A stretch of DNA of 64,000 nucleotides from Desulfonatronum thiosulfatophilum (GTDB lineage: Bacteria > Desulfobacterota > Desulfovibrionia > Desulfovibrionales > Desulfonatronaceae). The notes under the pieces were generated by a model that did not search any database, was not told the DNA's origin, and saw only the letters and a program-made list of their open reading frames with translations. How positions within the stretch are numbered: position 1 is the stretch's first letter; every line of letters starts with the position of its first letter. Shown in pieces: positions 26,795-35,959 of this stretch. The translations under genes and the position numbers were made by a program. The DNA lies in NCBI RefSeq assembly GCF_900104215.1, contig NZ_FMXO01000011.1, positions 62,001 through 126,000 of the forward strand, read 5' to 3'.

Positions 26795-27119
26795 TATTTT
26801 TAAAAGTTAATTATTATCTTGTTCATCACATCCTGAGATCTCTCCGACAAAATGAGCAAAACAAAAAATAATATTTACCAATTTGTTAAACATCCGCCTT
26901 TGCTCTATAGCGAAATTTATTTTTCATCGTCCAGGCAAAGCCCCGGGAACACGGGGCTCCGTACCCGCTCTTCAAGAACTGCGAGTGCAGAGCCTCGCGT
27001 TCCCAGCAAAGGCCGCCCATTACCCTCGAAACGTTCTTCGATACGTTCGAATCCGTGTTTTTCCGTGTTCCGAGGGCTGCCCTGGCCTTTCGTAGGGAAA
27101 TCGAAGTTTCGCTGTAGTG
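26795..27119. other. Intergenic region between nifV end and nifA start
   Basis: The nifA-proximal 120 bases are AT-rich and probably carry its promoter; I see no sigma-54 consensus. The remainder (26935-27090) is GC-rich with several short inverted pieces built around GGGAACACGG / CCGTGTTCC, which looks like a rearranged intergenic repeat. No gene is supported. Confidence 0.55.
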
Positions 27120-28259
27120 TTAGTTGATGATGATTGTGAACTGACCATCTTGATGTTCATTCCTTGAAGAAGCCAGCAACAGGAGTTCCTCATCCCGCAG
27201 CGGCCTGGCGAGCTGACCGGAGAGAGTCCGGACATGGTTGCCAAGTTCCTCGACATCCCGGCGCGGCAGGATGATGCCGAGCCGACGGATTGCCGCGGAC
27301 ACTGCCGCGGTACCGGATTTCATTCCCACGGCTGTTTTCCGATGAGCCCCGATGCCCTCAGGTGCAAAAGGCTCAAACAGTGCAGGGTCCGCGGCCAAGC
27401 CATGCAGATGCAGGCCGGATTCGCAGGCGAAAATGTCCTGCCCCAGGAGGACCTTGTTGCGGGCAATGGGAATACGGGCTGCTTCGCCGACCATTCGGGC
27501 GAGGTTGAGGATTTCAAATTGATCATACCCGGCCCTCCCCCGAACATTGAGGTGAGCGCTGACTTCTTCCAGGGCCGCGATTCCGGCACGCTCCCCGATG
27601 CCCAGAGCCGAAACGTCCACGCAGTGCGCTCCGGCGGCCAATGCGGTGATCGCGTTGGCCGTGGCCATTCCAAAATCATTATGGCCGTGAAAGCCCACCT
27701 CCAGCCTAGTCCGGTCAACGAACAGTCCCACCAACTCCGCCGTTTCCAGAGGCATGAGCAGACCAACGGTATCCGAAAGACGGACCCTGTGGCCTCCACA
27801 TTCCTGCACCACTTTTGCCGCTTCCAGGGCAAACTCTCGATCAGCCCGGGAAACGTCTTCCAGGCCGATGCTCAGAAATTCGAACGGCAAGGAGACCGAC
27901 TCCTCAAGGACTCGCTGCAGACGATCCAGAAGTCCGGCCCGGTCCAGGCTCAGCCGCTTTTCAATATGCGCATCCGACACCGGAACGCCGAAATGAACTC
28001 TCCGCACGCCCTGCTCGGCCAAAGCCCGCAGGTCTCTGGAGCGCAGCGGCGACCAGACCGTCAAGGACGTCCGTTCGTCAGGATCAATCCGACGCGCATG
28101 ACGAAGCAACTCCGGCAGCCCCTCCTGACCGACCCAGCCGATTTCGACTTCATCCACCCGGGCCCGCACAAGTCCTGTCAGGATGCGCCGGCGCAACTCT
28201 TCCGTGAAGTATACTCCGAACATCTGCGCTCCCTCGCGCAAGGTGCTGTCGATAAGCAT
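27120..28259 (-). CDS. nifV: Homocitrate synthase NifV
   Basis: This 379-residue DRE-TIM metallolyase has DSTLREGAQ at the N-terminus, the GFHGHNDFGMATAN metal site and SALGIGERAG. It condenses acetyl-CoA with 2-oxoglutarate to homocitrate, the organic ligand of FeMo-cofactor. The nif context and the absence of the long C-terminal allosteric domain favour NifV over LeuA/CimA. ATG 28259 has GGAAGG just upstream and is preferred to an earlier in-frame ATG at 28286. It is transcribed away from nifH and towards nifA. Confidence 0.93.
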   Translation of the reverse strand: MLIDSTLREGAQMFGVYFTEELRRRILTGLVRARVDEVEIGWVGQEGLPELLRHARRIDPDERTSLTVWSPLRSRDLRALAEQGVRRVHFGVPVSDAHIEKRLSLDRAGLLDRLQRVLEESVSLPFEFLSIGLEDVSRADREFALEAAKVVQECGGHRVRLSDTVGLLMPLETAELVGLFVDRTRLEVGFHGHNDFGMATANAITALAAGAHCVDVSALGIGERAGIAALEEVSAHLNVRGRAGYDQFEILNLARMVGEAARIPIARNKVLLGQDIFACESGLHLHGLAADPALFEPFAPEGIGAHRKTAVGMKSGTAAVSAAIRRLGIILPRRDVEELGNHVRTLSGQLARPLRDEELLLLASSRNEHQDGQFTIIIN

Positions 28260-28299
28260 TTTTCCTTCCTTTATTCCAATTGGCATTGTTATCAGGAAT

Positions 28300-28408
28300 G
28301 AAATCGCAATCGAAATCGATATCGAAATCGTAATCGTATTGCGAGTTTCGTTATCTATTTGTTTCTTCGATTACGATTTCGATTGCGATTGCGATTTTGA
28401 TTTCGACC
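28300..28408. repeat. AATCGN-hexamer long hairpin, copy 3
   Basis: The left arm (28300-28345) of AATCGC/AAATCG units faces a right arm (28370-28408) of GATTAC/GATTTC/GATTGC units. The loop GTTTCGTTATCTATTTGTTTC is the reverse complement of the loop of copy 1 apart from a few changes. It sits just upstream of nifV. Confidence 0.8.
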
Positions 28409-29683
<1,275 letters not shown>

Positions 29684-29742
29684 CAAGCGATTTCTGGGCG
29701 AACTGCAAGTCGAACAACACGCAATTCAAAGGAGAACCAACG

Positions 29743-30102
29743 ATGTTGATCATGGTCAGGGCGATAGTGCGGCCCGAAAAGGCGGATGGTGTTTTGAAGG
29801 CGCTGATGGATGCCGGGTATCCGGCGGTGACGAAGTTTTCAGTGGCCGGTCGCGGCAAGCAGCGCGGCATCAAGATCGGGGAGATCACCTACGACGAGAT
29901 TCCCAAGGTGCTGCTGTTGAGCGTGGTGGGTGAGAACGACAAGGATTTCGTGGTCAAGACGATCATGGAAGCCGCCCGCTCCGGTGATAAGGGCGCCTTC
30001 GGCGACGGCAAGATTTTTCTCAGCCCGGTGGAGGAAATGTACACCATCAGTTCCGGAATCAAGGAGACCGAAGGGGCGAACCTGAAGGGGGTCGGGGTAT
30101 GA
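29743..30102 (+). CDS. nifI1: PII-family nitrogenase regulator NifI1
   Basis: This 119-residue GlnB-like protein lies between nifH and nifD, the hallmark position of NifI1. It has the PII core (MVRAIVRPEKADGV, the T-loop region after KQRGIKIG, and GDGKIFLSPVEE as the C-loop). In methanogens the NifI1-NifI2 complex binds NifDK when ammonium rises and releases it with 2-oxoglutarate and ATP. No Tyr-uridylylation motif of GlnB is seen. An AAAGGAG site precedes ATG 29743, and its stop overlaps nifI2. Confidence 0.95.
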   Translation: MLIMVRAIVRPEKADGVLKALMDAGYPAVTKFSVAGRGKQRGIKIGEITYDEIPKVLLLSVVGENDKDFVVKTIMEAARSGDKGAFGDGKIFLSPVEEMYTISSGIKETEGANLKGVGV

Positions 30103-30473
30103 AGGAAATAACCGCGGTCATCCGGATGAACATGGTCAACAAGACCAAGGAAGCCCTGGCCGAGGCGGGCGTTCCGGCATTCTTCGCCCTGGAGGCCCAG
30201 GGCCGGGGCAAGGGGCTGATCAACTCGGCACTGCTCCAGGGAGCGGCCAAGGGCTACGAAGAGGCCGCCGAGTTGTTGGGCGAAAAAGGCAGGCTGTATC
30301 CCAAGCGCGTCTTTACCGTCGTGGTTGAAGACACCCAGGTGGAAGACGTGGTGACGACGATCATGGAAGTGAACAGGACCGGCAAGCCCGGTGACGGAAA
30401 AATATTCGTCGCTCCGGTGTTCGACTCGGTCCGGGTCCGCACCGGTGAGCGAGGCGCAAAATCCATCGACTAA
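30099..30473 (+). CDS. nifI2: PII-family nitrogenase regulator NifI2
   Basis: This 124-residue GlnB-like partner of NifI1 starts at ATG 30099, overlapping the nifI1 stop (ATGA). It has EITAVIRMNMVNKTKEA at the N-terminus, the glycine-rich QGRGKG T-loop flank and GDGKIFVAPVFD. Together with NifI1 it should mediate rapid ammonium switch-off of nitrogenase at the NifDK level. Confidence 0.95.
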   Translation: MKEITAVIRMNMVNKTKEALAEAGVPAFFALEAQGRGKGLINSALLQGAAKGYEEAAELLGEKGRLYPKRVFTVVVEDTQVEDVVTTIMEVNRTGKPGDGKIFVAPVFDSVRVRTGERGAKSID

Positions 30474-30495
30474 AGTCGGCCAAGCTGGAGGAAGC

Positions 30496-32139
30496 ATGAG
30501 CACCATTACAAAGAAGAAAAAAGTCGTTCAGATGGATCCCGCCGATCTGGTGCAGGATCTGTTGAAAAAATATCCGACCAAGGTGGCCAGGAAGCGGGCC
30601 AAACAGATCATGGTCAAGGAAGCGGAAGGCGCGTCCACTCCGGAAATGGGCGCCAACGTCCGCACCATTCCCGGCATCATCACCATGCGCGGCTGCACCT
30701 ACGCCGGTTGCAAGGGCGTCATTCTCGGCCCGACCCGGGACATCGTGAACATCACCCATGGCCCCATCGGCTGCGGGTTCTACTCCTGGTTGACCCGGCG
30801 CAATCAGACCCACACCGAAACGGATGCCGATGAAAACTTCATGCCCTACGCCTTTTCCACGGACATGAACGAGAACGACATCGTCTTCGGCGGGGAAAAG
30901 AAGCTTAAGCAGGCCATCAAGGAAGCCTACGAGCTGTTCCATCCCAAGGCCATCGCCATCTTCTCCACCTGCCCCGTGGGCCTGATCGGCGACGATGTGC
31001 ACGCCGTGGCCAGGGAAATGAAGGAGGAACTGGGCATCAACGTCTTCGGGTTCAGCTGCGAAGGGTACAAGGGCGTCAGCCAGTCCGCGGGCCACCACAT
31101 CGCCAACAACCAGATCTTCAAGCACGTGGTCGGTACCAAGGAAGAAATCAAGGTCGGCGAGTTCAAGATCAACCTGCTGGGCGAATACAACATCGGCGGA
31201 GACGGCTTCGAGATCGACCGGATCATGGACAAGTGCGGGATCACCGTGGTCTCCACCTTCAGCGGCAACTCCACCTACGACCAGTTCGCCACGTCCCACA
31301 CCGCGGACCTGAACACGGTCATGTGCCACCGCTCCATCAACTACGTGGCCGAGATGATGGAGAGCAAGTACGGGATTCCCTGGATCAAGGTGAATTTCAT
31401 CGGCGCCGAGGCCACGGCCAAATCCCTGCGCAAGATCGCCCAGTATTTCGATTCGCCAAAGCTGACCGAGCGCGTGGAAGCCGTGATCGCCGAGGAAATG
31501 CCGGAGGTGAGGCAGGTCATGGACGATGTCCGCTCCCGAACCGAAGGCAAGACGGCCATGCTCTTCGTGGGCGGTTCCCGTGCCCACCACTACCAGGAGT
31601 TGTTCAACGAAATCGGGATGCGGACCATTTCCGCGGGCTACGAGTTCGCCCACCGCGACGACTACGAGGGCCGGCACGTCATACCGGACATCAAGATCGA
31701 CGCGGACAGCCGGAACATCGAGGAGCTGGAAGTCGAGCCGTGCACCAAAGACTACAATCCGCGCAAGACCGATGAAGAGCTGAAAAAGCTCGATGAAGAG
31801 GGATTCAAGTTCAAGGAATACGCCGGAATGATCCCGGACATGGAGAACAAGTCCCTGGTGATCGACGACCTGAACCAGTACGAGGCTGAGAAGCTGATCG
31901 AAATCATGAAACCGGACATCTTCTGCGCCGGGATCAAGGAAAAGTATTCCGTCCAGAAGCTGGGCATCCCGCTGAAACAGCTCCACAACTACGACATCGG
32001 CGGACCGTATGCCGGATTCAAGGGCGCGGTGAACTTCTACCATGACATCGACCGCATGGTGAACAGCAAAGTCTGGTCCTACCTCAAGGCGCCCTGGCAG
32101 GAAAAGCCGGAACTGTCCGCGACGTATGTTTGGGAGTGA
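30496..32139 (+). CDS. nifD: Nitrogenase molybdenum-iron protein alpha chain NifD
   Basis: This 547-residue subunit carries P-cluster ligands C67 (RGCTYAGC), C93 (GPIGCGF) and the Cys of STCPVGLIGDD, and the FeMo-cofactor ligands Cys in NTVMCHRSINY and His in QLHNYDIGGPYAGF. It is longer than the Azotobacter form because of an insertion around the DYNPRKTDEEL region, as in clostridial and deltaproteobacterial NifD. ATG 30496 has GGAGGAAGC upstream; the frame is open 35 codons further up inside nifI2. Unusually, 152 bases with a repeat array separate it from nifK. Confidence 0.98.
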   Translation: MSTITKKKKVVQMDPADLVQDLLKKYPTKVARKRAKQIMVKEAEGASTPEMGANVRTIPGIITMRGCTYAGCKGVILGPTRDIVNITHGPIGCGFYSWLTRRNQTHTETDADENFMPYAFSTDMNENDIVFGGEKKLKQAIKEAYELFHPKAIAIFSTCPVGLIGDDVHAVAREMKEELGINVFGFSCEGYKGVSQSAGHHIANNQIFKHVVGTKEEIKVGEFKINLLGEYNIGGDGFEIDRIMDKCGITVVSTFSGNSTYDQFATSHTADLNTVMCHRSINYVAEMMESKYGIPWIKVNFIGAEATAKSLRKIAQYFDSPKLTERVEAVIAEEMPEVRQVMDDVRSRTEGKTAMLFVGGSRAHHYQELFNEIGMRTISAGYEFAHRDDYEGRHVIPDIKIDADSRNIEELEVEPCTKDYNPRKTDEELKKLDEEGFKFKEYAGMIPDMENKSLVIDDLNQYEAEKLIEIMKPDIFCAGIKEKYSVQKLGIPLKQLHNYDIGGPYAGFKGAVNFYHDIDRMVNSKVWSYLKAPWQEKPELSATYVWE

Positions 32140-32140
32140 T

Positions 32141-32236
32141 GGAGGTCGGAGGTCAGAGGTCAGAGGGTCAGAGGTAAGGGGTAAGGGATCGGGATTCGGA
32201 AGTTTGGAATTCAGAAGTTGGATTTGGGAGTTGGAG
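32141..32236. repeat. Degenerate tandem array (family C), copy 2, between nifD and nifK
   Basis: Starting one base after the nifD stop, units GGAGGTC, GGAGGTCAGA, GGTCAGA and GGTAAGG follow each other, decaying into GGGATTCGGAAGTTTGGAATT-like units towards 32236. These are the reverse complement of the units at 19526-19605. The strand is strongly purine-rich. No reading frame or terminator is evident. Confidence 0.75.
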
Positions 32237-32291
32237 AATCAAACATTTGTTATCCGTGGCATGACAGCGAAAGGATAAAGAGAGGAATACT

Positions 32292-33671
32292 ATGACGCTG
32301 CTTCGACATACGCCGACTGAAATCAAGGAGCGCTCCGCGCTGTCCATCAATCCGGCCAAGACCTGCCAGCCGGTGGGGGCCATGTACGCGGCCCTGGGGG
32401 TTCACGGCTGCCTGCCCCACAGTCACGGTTCCCAGGGTTGCTGCGCCTATCATCGCAGCGCCCTGACCCGGCACTACAGGGAGCCGGTTTCCGCGGCCAC
32501 AAGCTCGTTCACGGAAGGTGCTTCCGTCTTCGGCGGCCAGGCCAATCTGCTCCAGGCCATCAACAATATTTTCACGGTGTACGAGCCGGACGTGATCGCC
32601 GTGCACACCACCTGCCTGTCCGAGACCATCGGGGACGACGTGCCGCAGATTACGGAAAAAGCCCGCCAGGAAGGCAAGATTCCCGAAGGCAAACATGTCG
32701 TCAGCGCCGCCACCCCCAGTTATGTGGGTTCTCATGTCACGGGCTTCTCGAACATGGTCAAGGGAATCCTGAAAGGCTTTGCCGTCAAGACCGGCAAGAA
32801 AAACGGCAAGGTGAACATCATTCCCGGCTTCGTGGAGCCTTCGGATATGGAGGAAGTCAAACGACTGGCCGGCGCCATGGGGGTCAAGACCATCGTTGTT
32901 CCGGACACCTCGGGAGTGCTCAACGGCCCTCTGACCGGCGAATACAAAATGTTTCCCGAGGGCGGCACGACCACCGAGAAATTGCGTTCCACCGGGGACT
33001 CCGTGGGCACCCTGGCTCTGGGTGAATGGGCTTCCGCTGACGGGGCCAAATTCCTGGACACCGAATTCAAGGTGCCCTGCAAAATCCTGGACCTGCCCAT
33101 CGGTTTGAAGGCCACGGACCGGTTCATCGACGCCCTGCGCCTGATTTCCGGTCGCCACGTCACGGACTTGATCACCCACGAACGAGGCCAGCTGGTGGAT
33201 ATGATCTCGGACATGCACCAGTACTTCTATCACAAGAAGGTGGCCCTGACGGGGGACCCGGACCAGATCATCGCCCTGACCGAATTCCTGACCTCCATCG
33301 ACATGTGCCCGGTGCACATCGTCACGGGCACGCCGGGCAAGAAGTTCGAGGCCCGAATCAAAGAAATTACGGCCGACAGCCCGTTTCCGGTCAACGTCAA
33401 GGCCCACGGCGACATGTTCCTGCTGCACCAGTGGATCAAGAACGATCCGGTGGATCTGCTCATCGGCAACACCTACTGCAAGTACATTGCCCGGGACGAG
33501 GACATCCCGCTGATCCGCCACGGATTCCCGATCCTGGACCGGGTGGGTCATCAGTACTTTCCCACGGTTGGCTACAAGGGCGGCCTGCGGCTGCTGGAAA
33601 AGATCCTGGACGCCCTGCTGACCCGCATCGACCGGGATGCCGACGAGGAAAAATTTGAACTGGCATTCTAA
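32292..33671 (+). CDS. nifK: Nitrogenase molybdenum-iron protein beta chain NifK
   Basis: This 459-residue subunit has P-cluster ligands in KTCQPVGAMYA, GSQGCCAYHR and TTCLSETIGDD. It lacks the roughly 50-residue N-terminal extension of Azotobacter NifK and so matches the short clostridial-type chains, in keeping with the longer NifD. ATG 32292 follows AAAGAGAGG. The 152-base gap after nifD raises the question of whether transcription or translation of nifK is set separately. Confidence 0.98.
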   Translation: MTLLRHTPTEIKERSALSINPAKTCQPVGAMYAALGVHGCLPHSHGSQGCCAYHRSALTRHYREPVSAATSSFTEGASVFGGQANLLQAINNIFTVYEPDVIAVHTTCLSETIGDDVPQITEKARQEGKIPEGKHVVSAATPSYVGSHVTGFSNMVKGILKGFAVKTGKKNGKVNIIPGFVEPSDMEEVKRLAGAMGVKTIVVPDTSGVLNGPLTGEYKMFPEGGTTTEKLRSTGDSVGTLALGEWASADGAKFLDTEFKVPCKILDLPIGLKATDRFIDALRLISGRHVTDLITHERGQLVDMISDMHQYFYHKKVALTGDPDQIIALTEFLTSIDMCPVHIVTGTPGKKFEARIKEITADSPFPVNVKAHGDMFLLHQWIKNDPVDLLIGNTYCKYIARDEDIPLIRHGFPILDRVGHQYFPTVGYKGGLRLLEKILDALLTRIDRDADEEKFELAF

Positions 33672-33686
33672 CAATTACGTGATCGG

Positions 33687-33712
33687 CAGGGGCAACCCTT
33701 GCGGGGTGCCCC
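33687..33712. repeat. GGGGCAACCCTTGCGGGGTGCCCC palindrome (family D)
   Basis: A GC-rich stem (GGGGCA-CCC / GGGGTGCCCC) closes a TTGC loop 16 bases after the nifK stop. There is no T-tract, so it may stabilise the 3' end of nifDK mRNA or attenuate transcription rather than terminate it. Confidence 0.6.
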
Positions 33713-33754
33713 CCGTATCTGATTTCGCATATATCGTGATAAAGGAGCAAAATT

Positions 33755-34054
33755 GTGGAAAAACCGAAACATCACCTGTTCGTCTGCGCCAGTTTCCGGA
33801 CCAAGGGCGAACCCAAGGGCGTCTGCCACAAAAGCACCATCGACCTGCTGCCCTATATCGATGAGGAAATCCTGGACCGCAACCTGGACGTACTGGTGAC
33901 CAGCACTGGCTGCCTGAAGCAGTGCGAAAACGGACCGGTCATGGTTGTCTATCCGGAAGGATGGTGGTTCGGCAAAATCGACAGTGAAGATGCCGTGGAC
34001 GCTGTTCTGGACGGCCTGGAAGAAGGCCGGCCGGCGGAAGAATACCTGCTGTAG
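33755..34054 (+). CDS. Thioredoxin-fold [2Fe-2S] ferredoxin
   Basis: This 99-residue protein has the cysteine pattern of thioredoxin-like 2Fe-2S ferredoxins: C11 (FVCASF), C24 (GVCHKS), and the closely spaced pair in TGCLKQCENGP. Such ferredoxins (e.g. of Clostridium pasteurianum and Azotobacter) are often encoded in nif clusters and interact with nitrogenase MoFe protein. The GTG start at 33755 has AAAGGAG upstream. Its place after nifK suggests electron supply or cofactor maturation. Confidence 0.92.
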   Translation: MEKPKHHLFVCASFRTKGEPKGVCHKSTIDLLPYIDEEILDRNLDVLVTSTGCLKQCENGPVMVVYPEGWWFGKIDSEDAVDAVLDGLEEGRPAEEYLL

Positions 34055-34082
34055 CCGGAAACTTGCCCGGAGAATCGATATC

Positions 34083-34547
34083 ATGACCAGCCCCGTGACG
34101 ATCAGAACCGCAATCCCTGGAGACATTCCGGAAATGGTCGCGTTGCTGGGAGAATTGTTCGCCATTGAAGCCGACTTTCGGCCCGACCCCGCCCTGCAGC
34201 ATCAGGGGCTCGCCCTGATGCTGCGGGATCCGGTCTCACGCCGCATTCTCGTGGCCGTGGAGGACGGCAAGGTCATCGGCATGTGCTCGCTGCAGATTCT
34301 CGTCTCCACGGCCCAGGGCGGTCAGGTGGGATTGGTGGAGGACGTGGTGGTGGCTGCCCCATGGCGAGGGCGCGGCATCGGGGCCATGCTGATGCGGGCC
34401 CTGGAAGAATCTGCCGCGGAAATAGGGCTTTCGCGCCTGCAACTCCTGGCGGACGCGGACAATGTCCCGGCCTTGAATTTCTACCGGCTCAGGGGCTGGA
34501 ACTCAACGAAGCTGATCTGCCTGCGCAAAGAAGGCGACCCATCCTGA
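34083..34547 (+). CDS. GNAT-family N-acetyltransferase in the nif operon
   Basis: This 154-residue protein has the GNAT acetyl-CoA site: VEDVVVAAPWRGRGIGAML (motif A, R/Q-x-x-G-x-G/A) and the C-terminal ADADNVPALNFYRLRGW (motif B). It starts at ATG 34083 behind GGAGAATC, 28 bases after the ferredoxin. The substrate cannot be told; its location inside the nif operon suggests acetylation of a nitrogenase-related protein or small molecule. Confidence 0.88.
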   Translation: MTSPVTIRTAIPGDIPEMVALLGELFAIEADFRPDPALQHQGLALMLRDPVSRRILVAVEDGKVIGMCSLQILVSTAQGGQVGLVEDVVVAAPWRGRGIGAMLMRALEESAAEIGLSRLQLLADADNVPALNFYRLRGWNSTKLICLRKEGDPS

Positions 34548-34567
34548 ACCGATTATAGGGTAAAACC

Positions 34568-35959
34568 ATGGAACCCGTGATCTTCGAAGAACGAAAAGAA
34601 CAGATCCATCGCAAGGGAACGGAACCGTTTTCCATTTCCTGCAACAAGAGCAGTCTGGCCGGAGCCGTGAGCCAGAGAGCGTGCGTGTTCTGCGGATCCC
34701 GGGTCGTGCTCTATCCCATTGCCGACGCCCTGCATCTGGTGCACGGGCCCATCGGCTGCGCGGTCTATACCTGGGACATTCGCGGCGCCCTGTCTTCGGG
34801 GCCCGAGTTGCACCGGCTCAGCTTTTCCACGGACCTCCGGGAAAAGGACGTCATCTTCGGCGGCGAAAAAAAATTATATCAGGCCCTGATCGAGCTGATC
34901 GACCTGCACAAGCCCAATGCGGCGTTTGTCTACTCCACCTGCATCGTGGGCATCATCGGCGACGATCTCAAGGCCGTGTGCAAGAAGGTGGAGGCGGAAA
35001 CGGGAATTCCGATCATTCCCGTGCAGTCCGAGGGATTCAAGGGCAACAAGCGCGAGGGCTACCTGGCTGCCTGCGAGGCCATGTTCCGGCTGGTGGGAAC
35101 CGGCGACGCATCGGACATCTCCCCCTTGAGCGTCAACATCCTCGGCGACTTCAACCTGGCCGGCGAGATCTGGATCATTCAGGACTACCTGAAGCGAATG
35201 GGCGTCGAGGTGGTGGCCAACATCACCGGGGACGGCCGGGTGGCCGATGTCCGCCGGGCGCACGGCGCCGCCTTGAACCTGGTCCAGTGTTCCGGCGCAA
35301 CCATGGATCTGGCCAGGATGATGAAGGAGAAATACGGCATCCCGTCCCTGCGGGTCTCCTATTTCGGCATCGAGGACATGTCCGACGCCCTGTACGATGT
35401 GGCCAAGTTCTTCGCGGACAAGGACCCGGAAATCATGGCCCGGACAAGTGAACTGGTCCGTGAGGAACTGAGCGCGCTGTATCCGCGCCTGCAGGAATTC
35501 CGCAAGGACCTGGAGGGCAAGAAAGCGGCCATTTACGTCGGTGGAGCGTTCAAGGCCTTTTCGTTGATCAAATCCTTCCGCCATCTGGGCATGCAGGTGG
35601 TCATGGTCGGCTCCCAGACCGGGACCGAGGAGGATTACCAGGAACTGGCCGAAATCACGGACGAAGGCACGATCATCGTGGACGACACCAATCCCCTGGA
35701 ACTGTCGGCGTTCATCAAGGAAAAGGACGTGGACATCTTCGTGGGCGGCGTCAAGGAACGCCCCATCGCCTACAAGCTGGGAGTGGGGTTCTGCGACCAC
35801 AACCACGAGCGCAAGGAAGCACTGGAGGGATTTCTGGGCATGTACAACTTTGCCAGAGAGGTCCACGCCACCGTGACCAGCCCGGTCTGGAAATTCACTC
35901 CCAGAAGGCTCAAGGCCCCCATCAGCACGGGAACCAGCAAAGAGGAATGCGCATCATGA
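34568..35959 (+). CDS. nifE: FeMo-cofactor scaffold subunit NifE
   Basis: This 463-residue NifD homologue forms the NifEN scaffold on which the NifB-derived cluster matures. The conserved cysteines are in RACVFCGSR, GPIGCAVY and STCIVGIIGDD, and the NifD-type FeMo-co His segment is not conserved. It is 20 bases downstream of the GNAT gene and overlaps nifN by four bases. Confidence 0.96.
   Translation: MEPVIFEERKEQIHRKGTEPFSISCNKSSLAGAVSQRACVFCGSRVVLYPIADALHLVHGPIGCAVYTWDIRGALSSGPELHRLSFSTDLREKDVIFGGEKKLYQALIELIDLHKPNAAFVYSTCIVGIIGDDLKAVCKKVEAETGIPIIPVQSEGFKGNKREGYLAACEAMFRLVGTGDASDISPLSVNILGDFNLAGEIWIIQDYLKRMGVEVVANITGDGRVADVRRAHGAALNLVQCSGATMDLARMMKEKYGIPSLRVSYFGIEDMSDALYDVAKFFADKDPEIMARTSELVREELSALYPRLQEFRKDLEGKKAAIYVGGAFKAFSLIKSFRHLGMQVVMVGSQTGTEEDYQELAEITDEGTIIVDDTNPLELSAFIKEKDVDIFVGGVKERPIAYKLGVGFCDHNHERKEALEGFLGMYNFAREVHATVTSPVWKFTPRRLKAPISTGTSKEECAS

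Noticed and set aside
32255-32275. TGGCATG before nifK as a sigma-54 promoter
   Set aside because: The -12 element (TTGC) is absent at the required spacing.
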